Shown here in pieces: positions 25,408 through 33,226 of a stretch of 33,226 nucleotides of DNA (its first letter is position 1; each line of letters opens with the position of its first letter). Made by a program: the position numbers and the translations under genes. Source of the DNA: Pirellula sp. (GTDB lineage: Bacteria > Planctomycetota > Planctomycetia > Pirellulales > Pirellulaceae); assembly GCA_021299695.1 (NCBI GenBank), contig JAJTEK010000043.1, positions 1 to 33,226 of the forward strand, in the 5' to 3' direction. The notes beneath the pieces were generated by a model that was given only the letters and a program-made list of their open reading frames with translations, did no database searches and had not been told where the DNA came from.

Positions 25408-26049
25408 TTACTTGTCCTTTTCCGTCTTCTCTTTTTCCACCTTCTCTTTTTCCGATGGGTCCTTCTGCGGAGATGCTCCTCCAGCCTTCTCGAGAATCAT
25501 CGCTCGCTTGACCATGATCGGCTCGAGCGGAACATCGCTGTTGCCCTTGACCCGACCTGTCTTGCTCTTGGCGATCTGATCGACGACCTCTTCCCCCTTG
25601 ACCACCTTCCCAAATACACAGTACCCAAAATTGTCCTGCGAAAAACGTCGATCCAAAGACCGGTTGTATTTCAAGTTGATGTAGAACTGCGACGTCGCAC
25701 TGTGAGGAGCAGGCGTCCGAGCCATCGACAAAGTCATTCGCTCGTTTTTCAGACCGTTGCCAGCCTCGTTGGCGATCGGGTCATCGGTGGGCTTCTCCTT
25801 CATTTCGGCAGTCATCCCACCACCCTGAACCACGAAGTCGGCGATCACTCGGTGAAAAACCGTCCCGTCGTAATGCCCCTTTTTCGTGTAGTTCAAAAAA
25901 TTTGCCACCGTCACAGGTGCCTCCTTCTCGAACAACTCGACCTCGATGTCCCCTTTGGTCGTCTCAAAAAGAACATGCGGATTCTGAGCAAAAGCCACCG
26001 AACTTAGCCCAACGCTCGCCAAAACCAACCAACCAAATAACTTCGTCAT
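25408..26049 (-). CDS. Secreted cyclophilin-type peptidyl-prolyl isomerase
   Basis: A 213-residue cyclophilin. The signal peptide (residues 1-21, cleavage after VAFA) indicates export, so it probably assists folding of exported proteins. Core motifs: TVANFLNYTKKGHYDGTVFHRVIADFVVQGG with the catalytic Arg of FHRV, SMARTPAPHSATSQFYINL, and FGYCVFGKVVKGEEVVD. After about residue 190 a Lys/Glu-rich tail (SEKEKVEKEKTEKDK) extends the protein. The start has an AGGAGA ribosome-binding site. It is upstream of mch in the same transcription unit and divergent from the M14-S9 fusion gene. Confidence 0.93.
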   Translation of the reverse strand: MTKLFGWLVLASVGLSSVAFAQNPHVLFETTKGDIEVELFEKEAPVTVANFLNYTKKGHYDGTVFHRVIADFVVQGGGMTAEMKEKPTDDPIANEAGNGLKNERMTLSMARTPAPHSATSQFYINLKYNRSLDRRFSQDNFGYCVFGKVVKGEEVVDQIAKSKTGRVKGNSDVPLEPIMVKRAMILEKAGGASPQKDPSEKEKVEKEKTEKDK

Positions 26050-26198
26050 GGACTTTCTCCTGCCGTTTGCCTGTGTATGACGTTACATGGTTCGTTATGA
26101 TAGCCCCTACGGTTCACCCAATCGACAGCTAATCATCCAAAATTTGCTCTCGAAAACACCCTCCCGGTTGCTCTCTACCCACGCACTTGATCCCCCTT

Positions 26199-29100
26199 AT
26201 GCTTCCTCAACGACCCCTTCATCGAACGGCTCTCTACCTCGCATCCCGACTCGCATTGCCAGCACTTGGACTCATAGCACTTGGGTTTGTCCCCATGGTC
26301 TGTGCCCAGCTTGCACTGGCCCAAGATCCCGCGCCGCGCGTGCGATCGCCTCTGACCATCGCGGAACGATCGAACTTCCTGGCCACCTCCCGCCAAGCCG
26401 ATGTACTGGAGTTTTTCGAGAAGCTCATCGTCGGACAGTCGGTCGCCAAACTCGTTCCTGTCGGACAGACCCACGAACAACGTACCCTCTGGTCCTTGGT
26501 CGTCTCCAAAGAAAAAACGAACCCGCTGCCTCTTGCCCATGACGATCCGCGAATCGTTATCACCATGATCGGTGGAATCCACAGCGGCGAATGCGACGGC
26601 AAAGAAGCCCTCATGGCCTTGGCCCGAGATGTGGTCCAGGGTGCCAAGCCCGCTTGGCTCGAGAACGCTGTGCTGGTCTTCCTTCCGAACTTCAACGCCG
26701 ACGGAAACCAACGGGTCGGGCCCATGCACCGACCGGGCCAAGAAGGCCCCGCGTTAGGGATGGGAACTCGCGAAAATGCGTTCGGACAAGATCTCAACCG
26801 GGACTTCGTCAAACTCGATACCCCAGAGGTCCGCTCTCTGGTCCGCTTGCTCGATGCTTGGGATGCCGATGTGCTGATCGATGCACATACGACCAACGGC
26901 TCGCTCCATCGCTACGACATGACCTACGGACTGCCTCACAACCCAGCCGTCGATCGGGATACGTCGGACTGGTTGCAAAAGGAGTTCATGCCCATCGTCT
27001 CGGCCAAAATGCAGCAACGCGACATCCCAGTCTTTCCCTACGGCAACTTCAACCGCGATCACACGGTCTGGGAAAGCTACGGCTTTGAACCCCGCTACAG
27101 CACCGAGTACATGGCGCTGCGTGGCAAAATCGGGATCCTCGTCGAGTCTTACTCCTATGCGACCTACCAACGGCGCATCGATGCATCCTATGCATTCATC
27201 GAAGAATGCATCGATGCCCTCAGCGCCAATGCACCCAAAGTCCACTCGCTACTCGACAAGCAAATCGCTGCACCCCCCAGCGGCTTGTTCATCCAAGGCA
27301 AAATCGAACCCTCAGAACAACAAGCCAACGTCGCTGCCTACCGGTGGCCCAAGTCCACTCCAACTGCCGAACCGAACTTCCCGTCACCCAAAGACCGCAG
27401 GCGCATCGGGGAAATGGAGCCCACCGAATACAACGTCAAACTCGCAGTCGATGGAGTCGGAACCCTCCGAGTCGACGCACCTGCCTGCTACCACATCCCC
27501 CGAGAATGCTCCTGGCTCGCAAGCCGGGTTCGACTCCACGGTATCCCGATGATCGAAGTCGCCGGAGCCGCCCAGTGCCGAACGCAGTCCTACCGCATCG
27601 CCTCGCGCAAGGATCTCCCGGAATTCCAATTCCGGAAAATGTCCAAATACGAAGTTTCGCTCGAAACGAACCAGGAAACGCTCGGACCAGGATGGCTCGT
27701 ACCGACCGACCATCGCCTGGGCAAACTGGCAACCTACCTGCTCGAACCCCACTCCGAATGCGATGCGATCCCCCCCTTCGAACAACAACGCCCACTCCCT
27801 CCCCTGGCTTGGATGGACCTCAAAGCTGCCGACATCCAAGGCGAAGAGCTCACCATGGAGAAACTCTTTGACCCCACCTCCAAAGTCGCGTATGCCACAC
27901 CCCCAAGCCCAATGCCCAAGTGGATGCCCCACGGGGAAAGCTACCTGATCCGAAAAGACAACCGCTGGATCCATATCGATGCGGCCTCCGGGGCCATGCA
28001 CCCCTGGGAAACCCCTCTGAAACTCGTCGAAGCACTCGGCCGTTTGCCCGAGTTCGCCGACGGGGCGGCGACCCCCTACGGCCGGCGACTCGAGCTCTTC
28101 GACGACGGGCTCGAGCAAGCCCTCTTGCAACACAAAAAAGACCTCTACTTTTACGATTTGCCCACCGACCAAGCGGTCCGGTTGACCGAATCTCCCGACC
28201 AAGACGAAGAGCTCTACGAGCTGAGCCCCACCAAGCGCCACGTCGCTTTCGTCCGCGACCAAAATCTCTATGCCGTCGATTGCAAAACCCGCCAAATGAA
28301 ACAGCTTACCCACGACGGTGGCGGCGAAATCCTATGCGGAAAACTCGATTGGGTCTATCAAGAAGAAGTCTACGGCCGAGGTCAATTCAAAGCCTACTGG
28401 TGGAATCCCGAAGGGACCAAAATCGCTTACCTGCGATTGGACGAATCCCCCGTCCCGAACTTTGTCATCGACGATGCGATCCCGCTGGCTCAAAGCTTAA
28501 CCGCACAGCGGATCGAGAACATGCGCTATCCCAAAGCCGGGCAACCGAACCCCAACGTCGAACTGAAAGTCGTCGACATCGCCACCGGGCTGATTCAAGA
28601 CGTACCCCTGAGCATCGATGACCCCGCCGATCGGCTCGTCGTGCGCGTCGGTTGGAAGCCCAACGCCGAAGGTCAAATCGTCTACCAAATCCAAAACCGA
28701 ATCCAAAGCACCCTCGATGTGGTCCTCCACGATCTGAACACAGGAAAATCCCAAACCCTAGTCCACGAACAAGCCCCCACAGTCCTAAACAACGAAGTTC
28801 AAAACAACGCCGCCGACTCGCTCGGATGGGTCGATGTCCTCGACGTCCCGCGCTGGCTCCCCGACGGAAGCTTCGTCTGGTTGAGCGACAGCCAACAAGG
28901 ACGCAGGCACCTGTTCCATGTCGCGATGGATGGGACCAAGCGACCCTTGACCCAAGGGGACTGGGACGTCAAAGACATCCTCTCGATCAGCGACTCGGGC
29001 AAGAGAGTTTGGTTCACCGCGCACCGCAGCGCACCGACGAACACCGACGTGCTGCGGTTGTCGCTCGAGAGCGGGGAGATCGAGGATATGACAGGTCAGA

Positions 29101-30053
29101 CCGGATCGCATCGCGTGTCGGTTCACAGCACAGGCAGCTATTACCTTGACTCCTGGAGCGACCTGAGCAACCCGCCTGAGACTTGGCTCAAGGATCGTGC
29201 GGGGCAGCCCGTAAGGCTCGTCAGCGAGTACCGCAGCGATCGCTTCGATTACGTCCGGACCGCGCGTCCCGAGGCAGTCGAGATACCCGCTAGGGATGGC
29301 CAGAGACTCCAAGGGCTACTGTATCGGCCCGCAGGAGGTTTCAATCCGGCCTTACAAGGTCGCATCCCGGTGGTGATCTACGTCTATGCCGGGCCCGCTG
29401 CACCGACGGTCGAAAATTCCTGGACCCATCGCAGCGATCTGTGGCACCGTTACTTGACCGACCAAGGGATCGCGGTGCTCCTGTGCGACAACCGCTCGGC
29501 GTTGGGCAAAGGGAACTCCGACACATGGAAGATTTACAAGAACCTCGGAGCCGTGGAGCTCCAAGACCTCGAGGACACCGCCGCATGGCTGGCCAAAGAG
29601 CCCTGGGCCGACACGAATCGGCTCGGAATTTGGGGCTGGAGCTATGGCGGGTACTTCAGCGCCTATGCGATGACCCACAGCAAGCTCTTTCGGGCGGGGA
29701 TAGCTGGCGCACCGGTGACCGACTGGCGAAACTACGACTCGATTTACACCGAGCGCTACATGAGCACCCCGCAAGCCAACCCCGAGGGGTACAAGACCAG
29801 TTCGGTCGTCGAGGCGGCCGGGAACTTGCACGGCAAGCTCATGCTCATCCATGGCGAGATCGACGACAACGTCCACATGACCAACACCCTGCAGTTGGCT
29901 TATGGGCTACAGAAAGCGGGCAAGCAATTCGAGATGATGATCTACCCCAAGAGCAGGCATGGGATCACCGATCCCCAGCAAGTGCAGCATCAGTTCGAGA
30001 TGATGACCGACTTCTGGCTCCGCCACTTAAAAACACCGAGCCCCCAGCCCTAA
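26199..30053 (+). CDS. M14 carboxypeptidase / S9B dipeptidyl-peptidase fusion
   Basis: A 1284-residue secreted, likely bifunctional peptidase. The signal-like segment (about 15-42) ends LALAQ. Residues about 55-340 are an M14 zinc carboxypeptidase: GGIHSGECDGKEAL with His128 and Glu131, FNADGN, DLNRDF, IDAHTTNGS with His230, and a catalytic-type Glu in ILVESYSYATYQ. After a linker (about 350-600), a DPP-IV beta-propeller begins; LDWVYQEEVYG (Glu722/Glu723) is the double-Glu motif that holds the substrate N-terminus. The C-terminal hydrolase has GWSYGGY (Ser1148), GEIDDNVH (Asp1222) and SRHGI (His1254), a complete triad. The frame extends to a TTG at 26187, but I prefer the ATG at 26199; neither has a clear ribosome-binding site. 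Confidence 0.9.
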   Translation: MLPQRPLHRTALYLASRLALPALGLIALGFVPMVCAQLALAQDPAPRVRSPLTIAERSNFLATSRQADVLEFFEKLIVGQSVAKLVPVGQTHEQRTLWSLVVSKEKTNPLPLAHDDPRIVITMIGGIHSGECDGKEALMALARDVVQGAKPAWLENAVLVFLPNFNADGNQRVGPMHRPGQEGPALGMGTRENAFGQDLNRDFVKLDTPEVRSLVRLLDAWDADVLIDAHTTNGSLHRYDMTYGLPHNPAVDRDTSDWLQKEFMPIVSAKMQQRDIPVFPYGNFNRDHTVWESYGFEPRYSTEYMALRGKIGILVESYSYATYQRRIDASYAFIEECIDALSANAPKVHSLLDKQIAAPPSGLFIQGKIEPSEQQANVAAYRWPKSTPTAEPNFPSPKDRRRIGEMEPTEYNVKLAVDGVGTLRVDAPACYHIPRECSWLASRVRLHGIPMIEVAGAAQCRTQSYRIASRKDLPEFQFRKMSKYEVSLETNQETLGPGWLVPTDHRLGKLATYLLEPHSECDAIPPFEQQRPLPPLAWMDLKAADIQGEELTMEKLFDPTSKVAYATPPSPMPKWMPHGESYLIRKDNRWIHIDAASGAMHPWETPLKLVEALGRLPEFADGAATPYGRRLELFDDGLEQALLQHKKDLYFYDLPTDQAVRLTESPDQDEELYELSPTKRHVAFVRDQNLYAVDCKTRQMKQLTHDGGGEILCGKLDWVYQEEVYGRGQFKAYWWNPEGTKIAYLRLDESPVPNFVIDDAIPLAQSLTAQRIENMRYPKAGQPNPNVELKVVDIATGLIQDVPLSIDDPADRLVVRVGWKPNAEGQIVYQIQNRIQSTLDVVLHDLNTGKSQTLVHEQAPTVLNNEVQNNAADSLGWVDVLDVPRWLPDGSFVWLSDSQQGRRHLFHVAMDGTKRPLTQGDWDVKDILSISDSGKRVWFTAHRSAPTNTDVLRLSLESGEIEDMTGQTGSHRVSVHSTGSYYLDSWSDLSNPPETWLKDRAGQPVRLVSEYRSDRFDYVRTARPEAVEIPARDGQRLQGLLYRPAGGFNPALQGRIPVVIYVYAGPAAPTVENSWTHRSDLWHRYLTDQGIAVLLCDNRSALGKGNSDTWKIYKNLGAVELQDLEDTAAWLAKEPWADTNRLGIWGWSYGGYFSAYAMTHSKLFRAGIAGAPVTDWRNYDSIYTERYMSTPQANPEGYKTSSVVEAAGNLHGKLMLIHGEIDDNVHMTNTLQLAYGLQKAGKQFEMMIYPKSRHGITDPQQVQHQFEMMTDFWLRHLKTPSPQP

Positions 30054-30080
30054 CGCCCCCCTTATTCCCCCCCGCCCGCT

Positions 30081-30268
30081 GGCTTTGAAGTTGCGCTATT
30101 CGCATGTTTCGGAGTTTCAATCGATTTTTTCCCTGGCTTTTCGTACTCGTACTCCGCGTCAGCAGTACTCGTACTCGTACTCGAAGATACGGCATCGAGT
30201 ACGAGTACGAGTACCATTTCATTGAGTACGAGTACGATAAAAGTCAAAACAGCGAAACTTCAAAACCC
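30081..30268. repeat. Palindromic MITE-like element with GAGTAC repeats
   Basis: Nested inverted repeats. The inner one is GTACTCGTACTCGTACTCGA (30165-30184) and its exact complement (30195-30214) around a 10-nt loop. The outer one is TCGTACTCGTACTC (30141-30154) with GAGTACGAGTACGA (30224-30237). The far ends are also imperfect inverted repeats: GGCTTTGAAGTTGCGCT near 30081 and the reverse complement of a similar sequence near 30252-30268. No coding frame is credible. It separates the M14-S9 gene from the broken sulfatase. Confidence 0.75.
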
Positions 30269-30327
30269 GCGCCTGACAGGGGAACGGACCCCAACCTTCT
30301 TTCCCCCCCTCACGCCCACCAATCCCA

Positions 30328-31861
30328 ATGCCCCCCAAAAACACTACCCTCCTAACAGCCATCTTCATCATCACCCTTTGTCGCCTACTGGCCAACGCGA
30401 CCGAGCGCCAACAACCCCCGAACATCGTCATCATCTACGCCGACGACTTAGGGTTCGGAGATCTATCGACTTACAACCCCCAATCCGCCTACACCACCCC
30501 ACGGATCGACCAGTTGGCAAACCAAGGGATCAAGTTCCTCGATGCTCACAGTCCTTGTACGATTTGCTCACCCTCGCGGTATGGACTCCTCTCAGGCCAA
30601 TTGGTCTGCCGAACCGGTCGCAAGCCCACCGCGTTCGAGGGTCCCGGCGGCCCAAGCTACCTTGCGCCCGGAGAACTGACCCTGGCGCAAATGCTCCAGC
30701 AACGCGGGTACCGAACCGGAGTGTTCGGCAAATGGCATTTAGGGCTGACCTGGTTCGATCAAGACGGAAAACGTCTTGCGGGTGGTTTCGAGACCCCCTT
30801 GCAGATCGACTATGCAAAAAGCACCCCCTTGGTCGACGGCCCCAACGCAAGAGGTTTCGACGAATAACGGCAACGTACCGGTCGGTGCGACCAAGCGACA
30901 TCGCAGCGATTCGTTGCCGAATTTAGCGGGCAAGTGGCTCTGGGACAACGATGAGGGATGGATGGCAGAAGGTTACCGATTCGCCGACGCGGATTTGTTA
31001 TTCTTTGACAAGACCGCTGAGTTCATCCGCGCGCATCGCATGCAAACCCCCGAGAAACCCTTTCTAGCGATCCTCTCGACACAGATCGCCCATGCTCCGG
31101 TCCTGCCCGCCGAAGAATTCCGCGGCAGCACCCGAGCAGGCCCGCGAGGGGATTTCGTCCGCGAGCTCGATACACTCACCGGTCGATTGCTCGATTTGCT
31201 CGAGGAGTTGAGCATCGACGAGAACACCCTGGTGATATTCAACGCCGACAACGGAGCAGAGACACTCCACACGCACTGGATGCGGACCGATCACCGACAC
31301 GATCCGGCCGGAGGATTCAGGGGGATGAAGCGTGACGGATGGGAAGGAGGCCATCATGTCCCAATGATCATGCGATGGCCCAGCAAGATTCCAGCGGGTC
31401 AGACATCAGACCAGATGATCAACACGACCGATCTTTTTGCGACGTTGGCATCGATCATCGATTTCGAGTTGCCCGACGAAGTCGCGGTCGACAGCTACGA
31501 CATGCTGCCGGTACTCTTAGGTCGCCAGCCCTCGGATCGTTCGGTAAGACCTTGGATGCTCACACAAAGTTTCCGAGGGGAATTCCAATTGCGAGTTGGG
31601 AAGTGGAAGCTACTAGCGCATAAAGGGTCGGGGGGTAACGACTACAGCCGGGGGGAACTGCGAAGGTACGAGTTGCCCGAGGACGCAATGGAAGCTGCAG
31701 GTCAGCTATACAACCTCGAATTGGATCCAGGCGAGACAAGGAACTTGTACAACACCGAGCCGGTTCGAGCCGAGGAGATGGTCGAGGCATTGAAGCGGAT
31801 GACGGCGCCCGAGTCTGGGCGAAGTGCCCCCGAGGGCCGCAAGCCCCTGCGATGGCAGTAA
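30328..31861 (+). pseudogene. Sulfatase broken by an internal deletion
   Basis: Two frames encode one arylsulfatase-type enzyme. Part one (30328-30867) has a signal peptide, PNIVIIYADDLGFGDL with the metal-binding Asp pair, and the formylglycine site CSPSR (Cys80). It ends after DGPNARGFDE at a TAA. Part two, in another frame to 31861, resumes with NGNVPVGATKRHRSDSLPN, AILSTQIAHAPVLP, VIFNADNGAE, GMKRDGWEGGHHVPMIMRWP and a normal C-terminus. Intact relatives have about 18 residues (an FFG...P...Y segment) between GFD and this point, so a short deletion of non-triplet length near 30865 removed them and shifted the frame. Everything else is well preserved, so the lesion is recent or an assembly error. 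Confidence 0.85.
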
Positions 31862-32271
31862 GATCCAAGGCCTCTCAGAGAAGCTCCGTAAAGTCATTCG
31901 ATAGATACTAGGCTATTTGTGATCGTAGATCTCGCGCAGCGATCCGGCTGCTGGAAGAAAGAAACGCAAAGACGCAAAGGTGCAAAGACGCAAAGGGAGT
32001 GGATCTCGCGCAGAGATCAAAAAGGTGTCTGGCAATTCCCCACGCTCGATGGTGGGTTGCGCGGCAAAGCCCGCTTCACCCACCCTACGAAAAACATGAA
32101 TGCAAAGACGCACCCCTCACCTGCTGGAGCCCAAACGCAGCGTCCTGGCGGGCTTGGTCAAGTTCCTCGCCGTTGGCTGCGGGTTAAACGAATTTTCGCC
32201 TTCGGCGAATATCGAGTCCAGCTTCTTGGCTGACTCGATGGCTGTTTACCTCACCCCTCAAGCCTCACAAC
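31862..32271. repeat. Non-coding spacer with GCAAAGACGCAAAGG repeats
   Basis: No gene. GCAAAGACGCAAAGG occurs at 31966-31980 and again at 31982-31996, with a partial copy GCAAAGACGCA at 32102-32112. Two near-identical GATCTCGCGCAG(C/A)GATC words lie at about 31927 and 32002. A TTCGCCTTCGGCGAA palindrome lies near 32194-32208. The frame open over 31919-32233 reads these repeats and is not a gene. Confidence 0.6.
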
Positions 32272-33226
32272 TCAAGCCTGCTCACCCGACTCCGTCGCAC
32301 GATGAGCAGAACTCAGGAGGCGGAAGCCCAGGGCGCTGTCCCGAAAGCCCGGAGCGCTCCTGAGCCGACAAGCCGAACGCAGATTCTGCGCGGGGTTGAC
32401 CCAACTCCCGCCGCGCAACACGCGCCTCGTGCCCTCCGTAGGCCCAATAGGATCCTCCACACAATCGACAGGTTCGGCTGGATACTCTCCATACCAATCC
32501 TGACACCACTCCCAAACGTTCCCGAACATATCATACAACCCCCAAGCGTTCGGCGATTTTTGAGCCACTTTGCGAGTGCCGCCGTTCTTTTCCTCAGATT
32601 GAAGATCTTCCAACCATGTCATTTCCATACTCTTCTCCAGATCGTACCTGAGTCCCGAATTCCCTCCGTACCATGCGATCGAATCAAGTATTTCAGCTTT
32701 GGTTTGATCTCTAGATTTTAAATCCAAATCCCCCACATACGTATCACCCGTCGTTCCGGCCCTACACGCATACTCCCACTCGGCCTCCGTAGGCAAGCGA
32801 AACTGCAATCGCTCCCATCCATCGATAAGCCCCTTAGCATGCGATGGGTAATCTCTTGCTAATCGCTCATTGAGTTTCTTCGCAAATCCAACTGCATCCT
32901 CCCAACGAACTTGCTCCACCGGTCGCTCAGGATCCAGAAAGTAACTCGGCTTATCACCCATCAGCGCTGTCCATAACCCTTGCGTACAAGGTGTATCGAA
33001 CATCCAGTACCCATGGGTAATGATCACCTCATGCTGCGGTCCTTCGTCGCCTCGGCCATAATCCTTACCCGGCGGTGATCCCATGACAAATCGCCCAGGT
33101 GGGATCCAACGTATCCGCTGACGCACAGGCTTGACCTCAAACGTCGCATAGAGCCCATACGAATCGCTTCCGAAATCCACGGCCCAAGTCGGCTTTGCAA
33201 GCCGATCGAACTGGTACCCTTCCTGG
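32272..33226 (-). CDS. SUMF1-fold protein (FGE-like), cut by the window edge
   Basis: The frame is open to the end of the window; the GTG at 33180 is not a likely start, because QFDRLAKPTWAVDFGSDSYGLYA reads continuously through it. The visible part matches the SUMF1/FGE-sulfatase domain (PF03781): RIRWIPPGRFVMGSPPG, GYWMFDTPCTQGLWTALMG, RPVEQVRWEDAVGFAKKLN, FRLPTEAEWEYACRAGT, NAWGLYDMFGNVWEWCQDWYG and TRRVLRGGSWVN. The two active-site cysteines of true formylglycine-generating enzyme, which follow GGS, are missing: here GGSWVNPAQNLRSACR. It is therefore probably not the sulfatase-maturing enzyme, in spite of the sulfatase next door. Upstream domains lie outside the window. Confidence 0.88.
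   Translation of the reverse strand, partial: QEGYQFDRLAKPTWAVDFGSDSYGLYATFEVKPVRQRIRWIPPGRFVMGSPPGKDYGRGDEGPQHEVIITHGYWMFDTPCTQGLWTALMGDKPSYFLDPERPVEQVRWEDAVGFAKKLNERLARDYPSHAKGLIDGWERLQFRLPTEAEWEYACRAGTTGDTYVGDLDLKSRDQTKAEILDSIAWYGGNSGLRYDLEKSMEMTWLEDLQSEEKNGGTRKVAQKSPNAWGLYDMFGNVWEWCQDWYGEYPAEPVDCVEDPIGPTEGTRRVLRGGSWVNPAQNLRSACRLRSAPGFRDSALGFRLLSSAHRATESGEQA

Noticed and set aside
27384-28313. 309-codon minus-strand frame inside the M14-S9 gene
   Set aside because: Antisense shadow in a high-GC gene with a continuous domain structure on the other strand.
31919-32233. 104-codon plus-strand frame
   Set aside because: Reads GCAAAGACGCAAAGG repeats; no domain or start signal.
32272-33226. 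True formylglycine-generating enzyme partnered with the sulfatase
   Set aside because: The catalytic cysteine pair is missing, and the nearby sulfatase is broken.

Overview
The window looks like chromosomal DNA of a planctomycete, most likely of the Pirellulaceae (Rhodopirellula/Pirellula relatives). This rests on gene content and style, not on a 16S gene, and no rRNA or tRNA was seen. The indicators are a tetrahydromethanopterin-type C1 enzyme (Mch), a sulfatase, a SUMF1-fold protein, TPR and proline-rich lipoproteins, an IS66-type accessory ORF of planctomycete flavour, and long gene-poor spacers full of short palindromes.

Layout. Positions 1-2729 are an accessory, decayed stretch. It holds a 5'-truncated DUF3267 membrane zincin, a complete Cdd1 helix-hairpin-helix gene, an attC-like palindrome, an IS66 TnpA remnant with two in-frame stops, several GGGGACA-centred hairpins, and a truncated TPR/DnaJ-zinc-finger gene whose frame continues past a stop. 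Positions 2730-10123 are minus-strand core genes: recA followed after 5 bp by a Tgl-type transglutaminase homologue; gap with its own promoter and a strong terminator; then an apparent operon of a repeat-rich lipoprotein, a DUF4105 lipoprotein and a PaaK-like ligase. Positions 10347-13971 hold a YbgC-like thioesterase (+), an HTH plus receiver-like regulator (-) and a large secreted TPR protein (-). Positions 14168-16462 hold an RluA-type pseudouridine synthase and an Old Yellow Enzyme (+). Positions 16476-18218 encode an acyltransferase-3 membrane protein with an ankyrin block inserted in a loop (-).

Positions 18219-18881 form an unusual regulatory spacer: eight 48-bp tandem palindromic repeats, then a perfect 20-bp-arm hairpin, then a promoter for an OmpR/RstA-type response regulator and its histidine kinase (18882-21238). 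Next come a secreted M19 dipeptidase (-), a metal ABC permease fused to a DtxR-like domain (+), mch with a secreted cyclophilin (-), and a very large M14 carboxypeptidase to S9B dipeptidyl-peptidase fusion (+, 26199-30053). A palindromic, MITE-like element at 30081-30268 precedes a sulfatase broken by an internal deletion. The window ends inside a SUMF1-fold gene (-) that lacks the FGE cysteine pair.

The strongest candidates for new biology are the recA-Tgl gene pair, three domain fusions (ankyrin/acyltransferase, permease/DtxR, M14/S9B), and the 48-bp array plus hairpin in front of the two-component operon. All family calls come from reading the sequence by eye; no database search was run.
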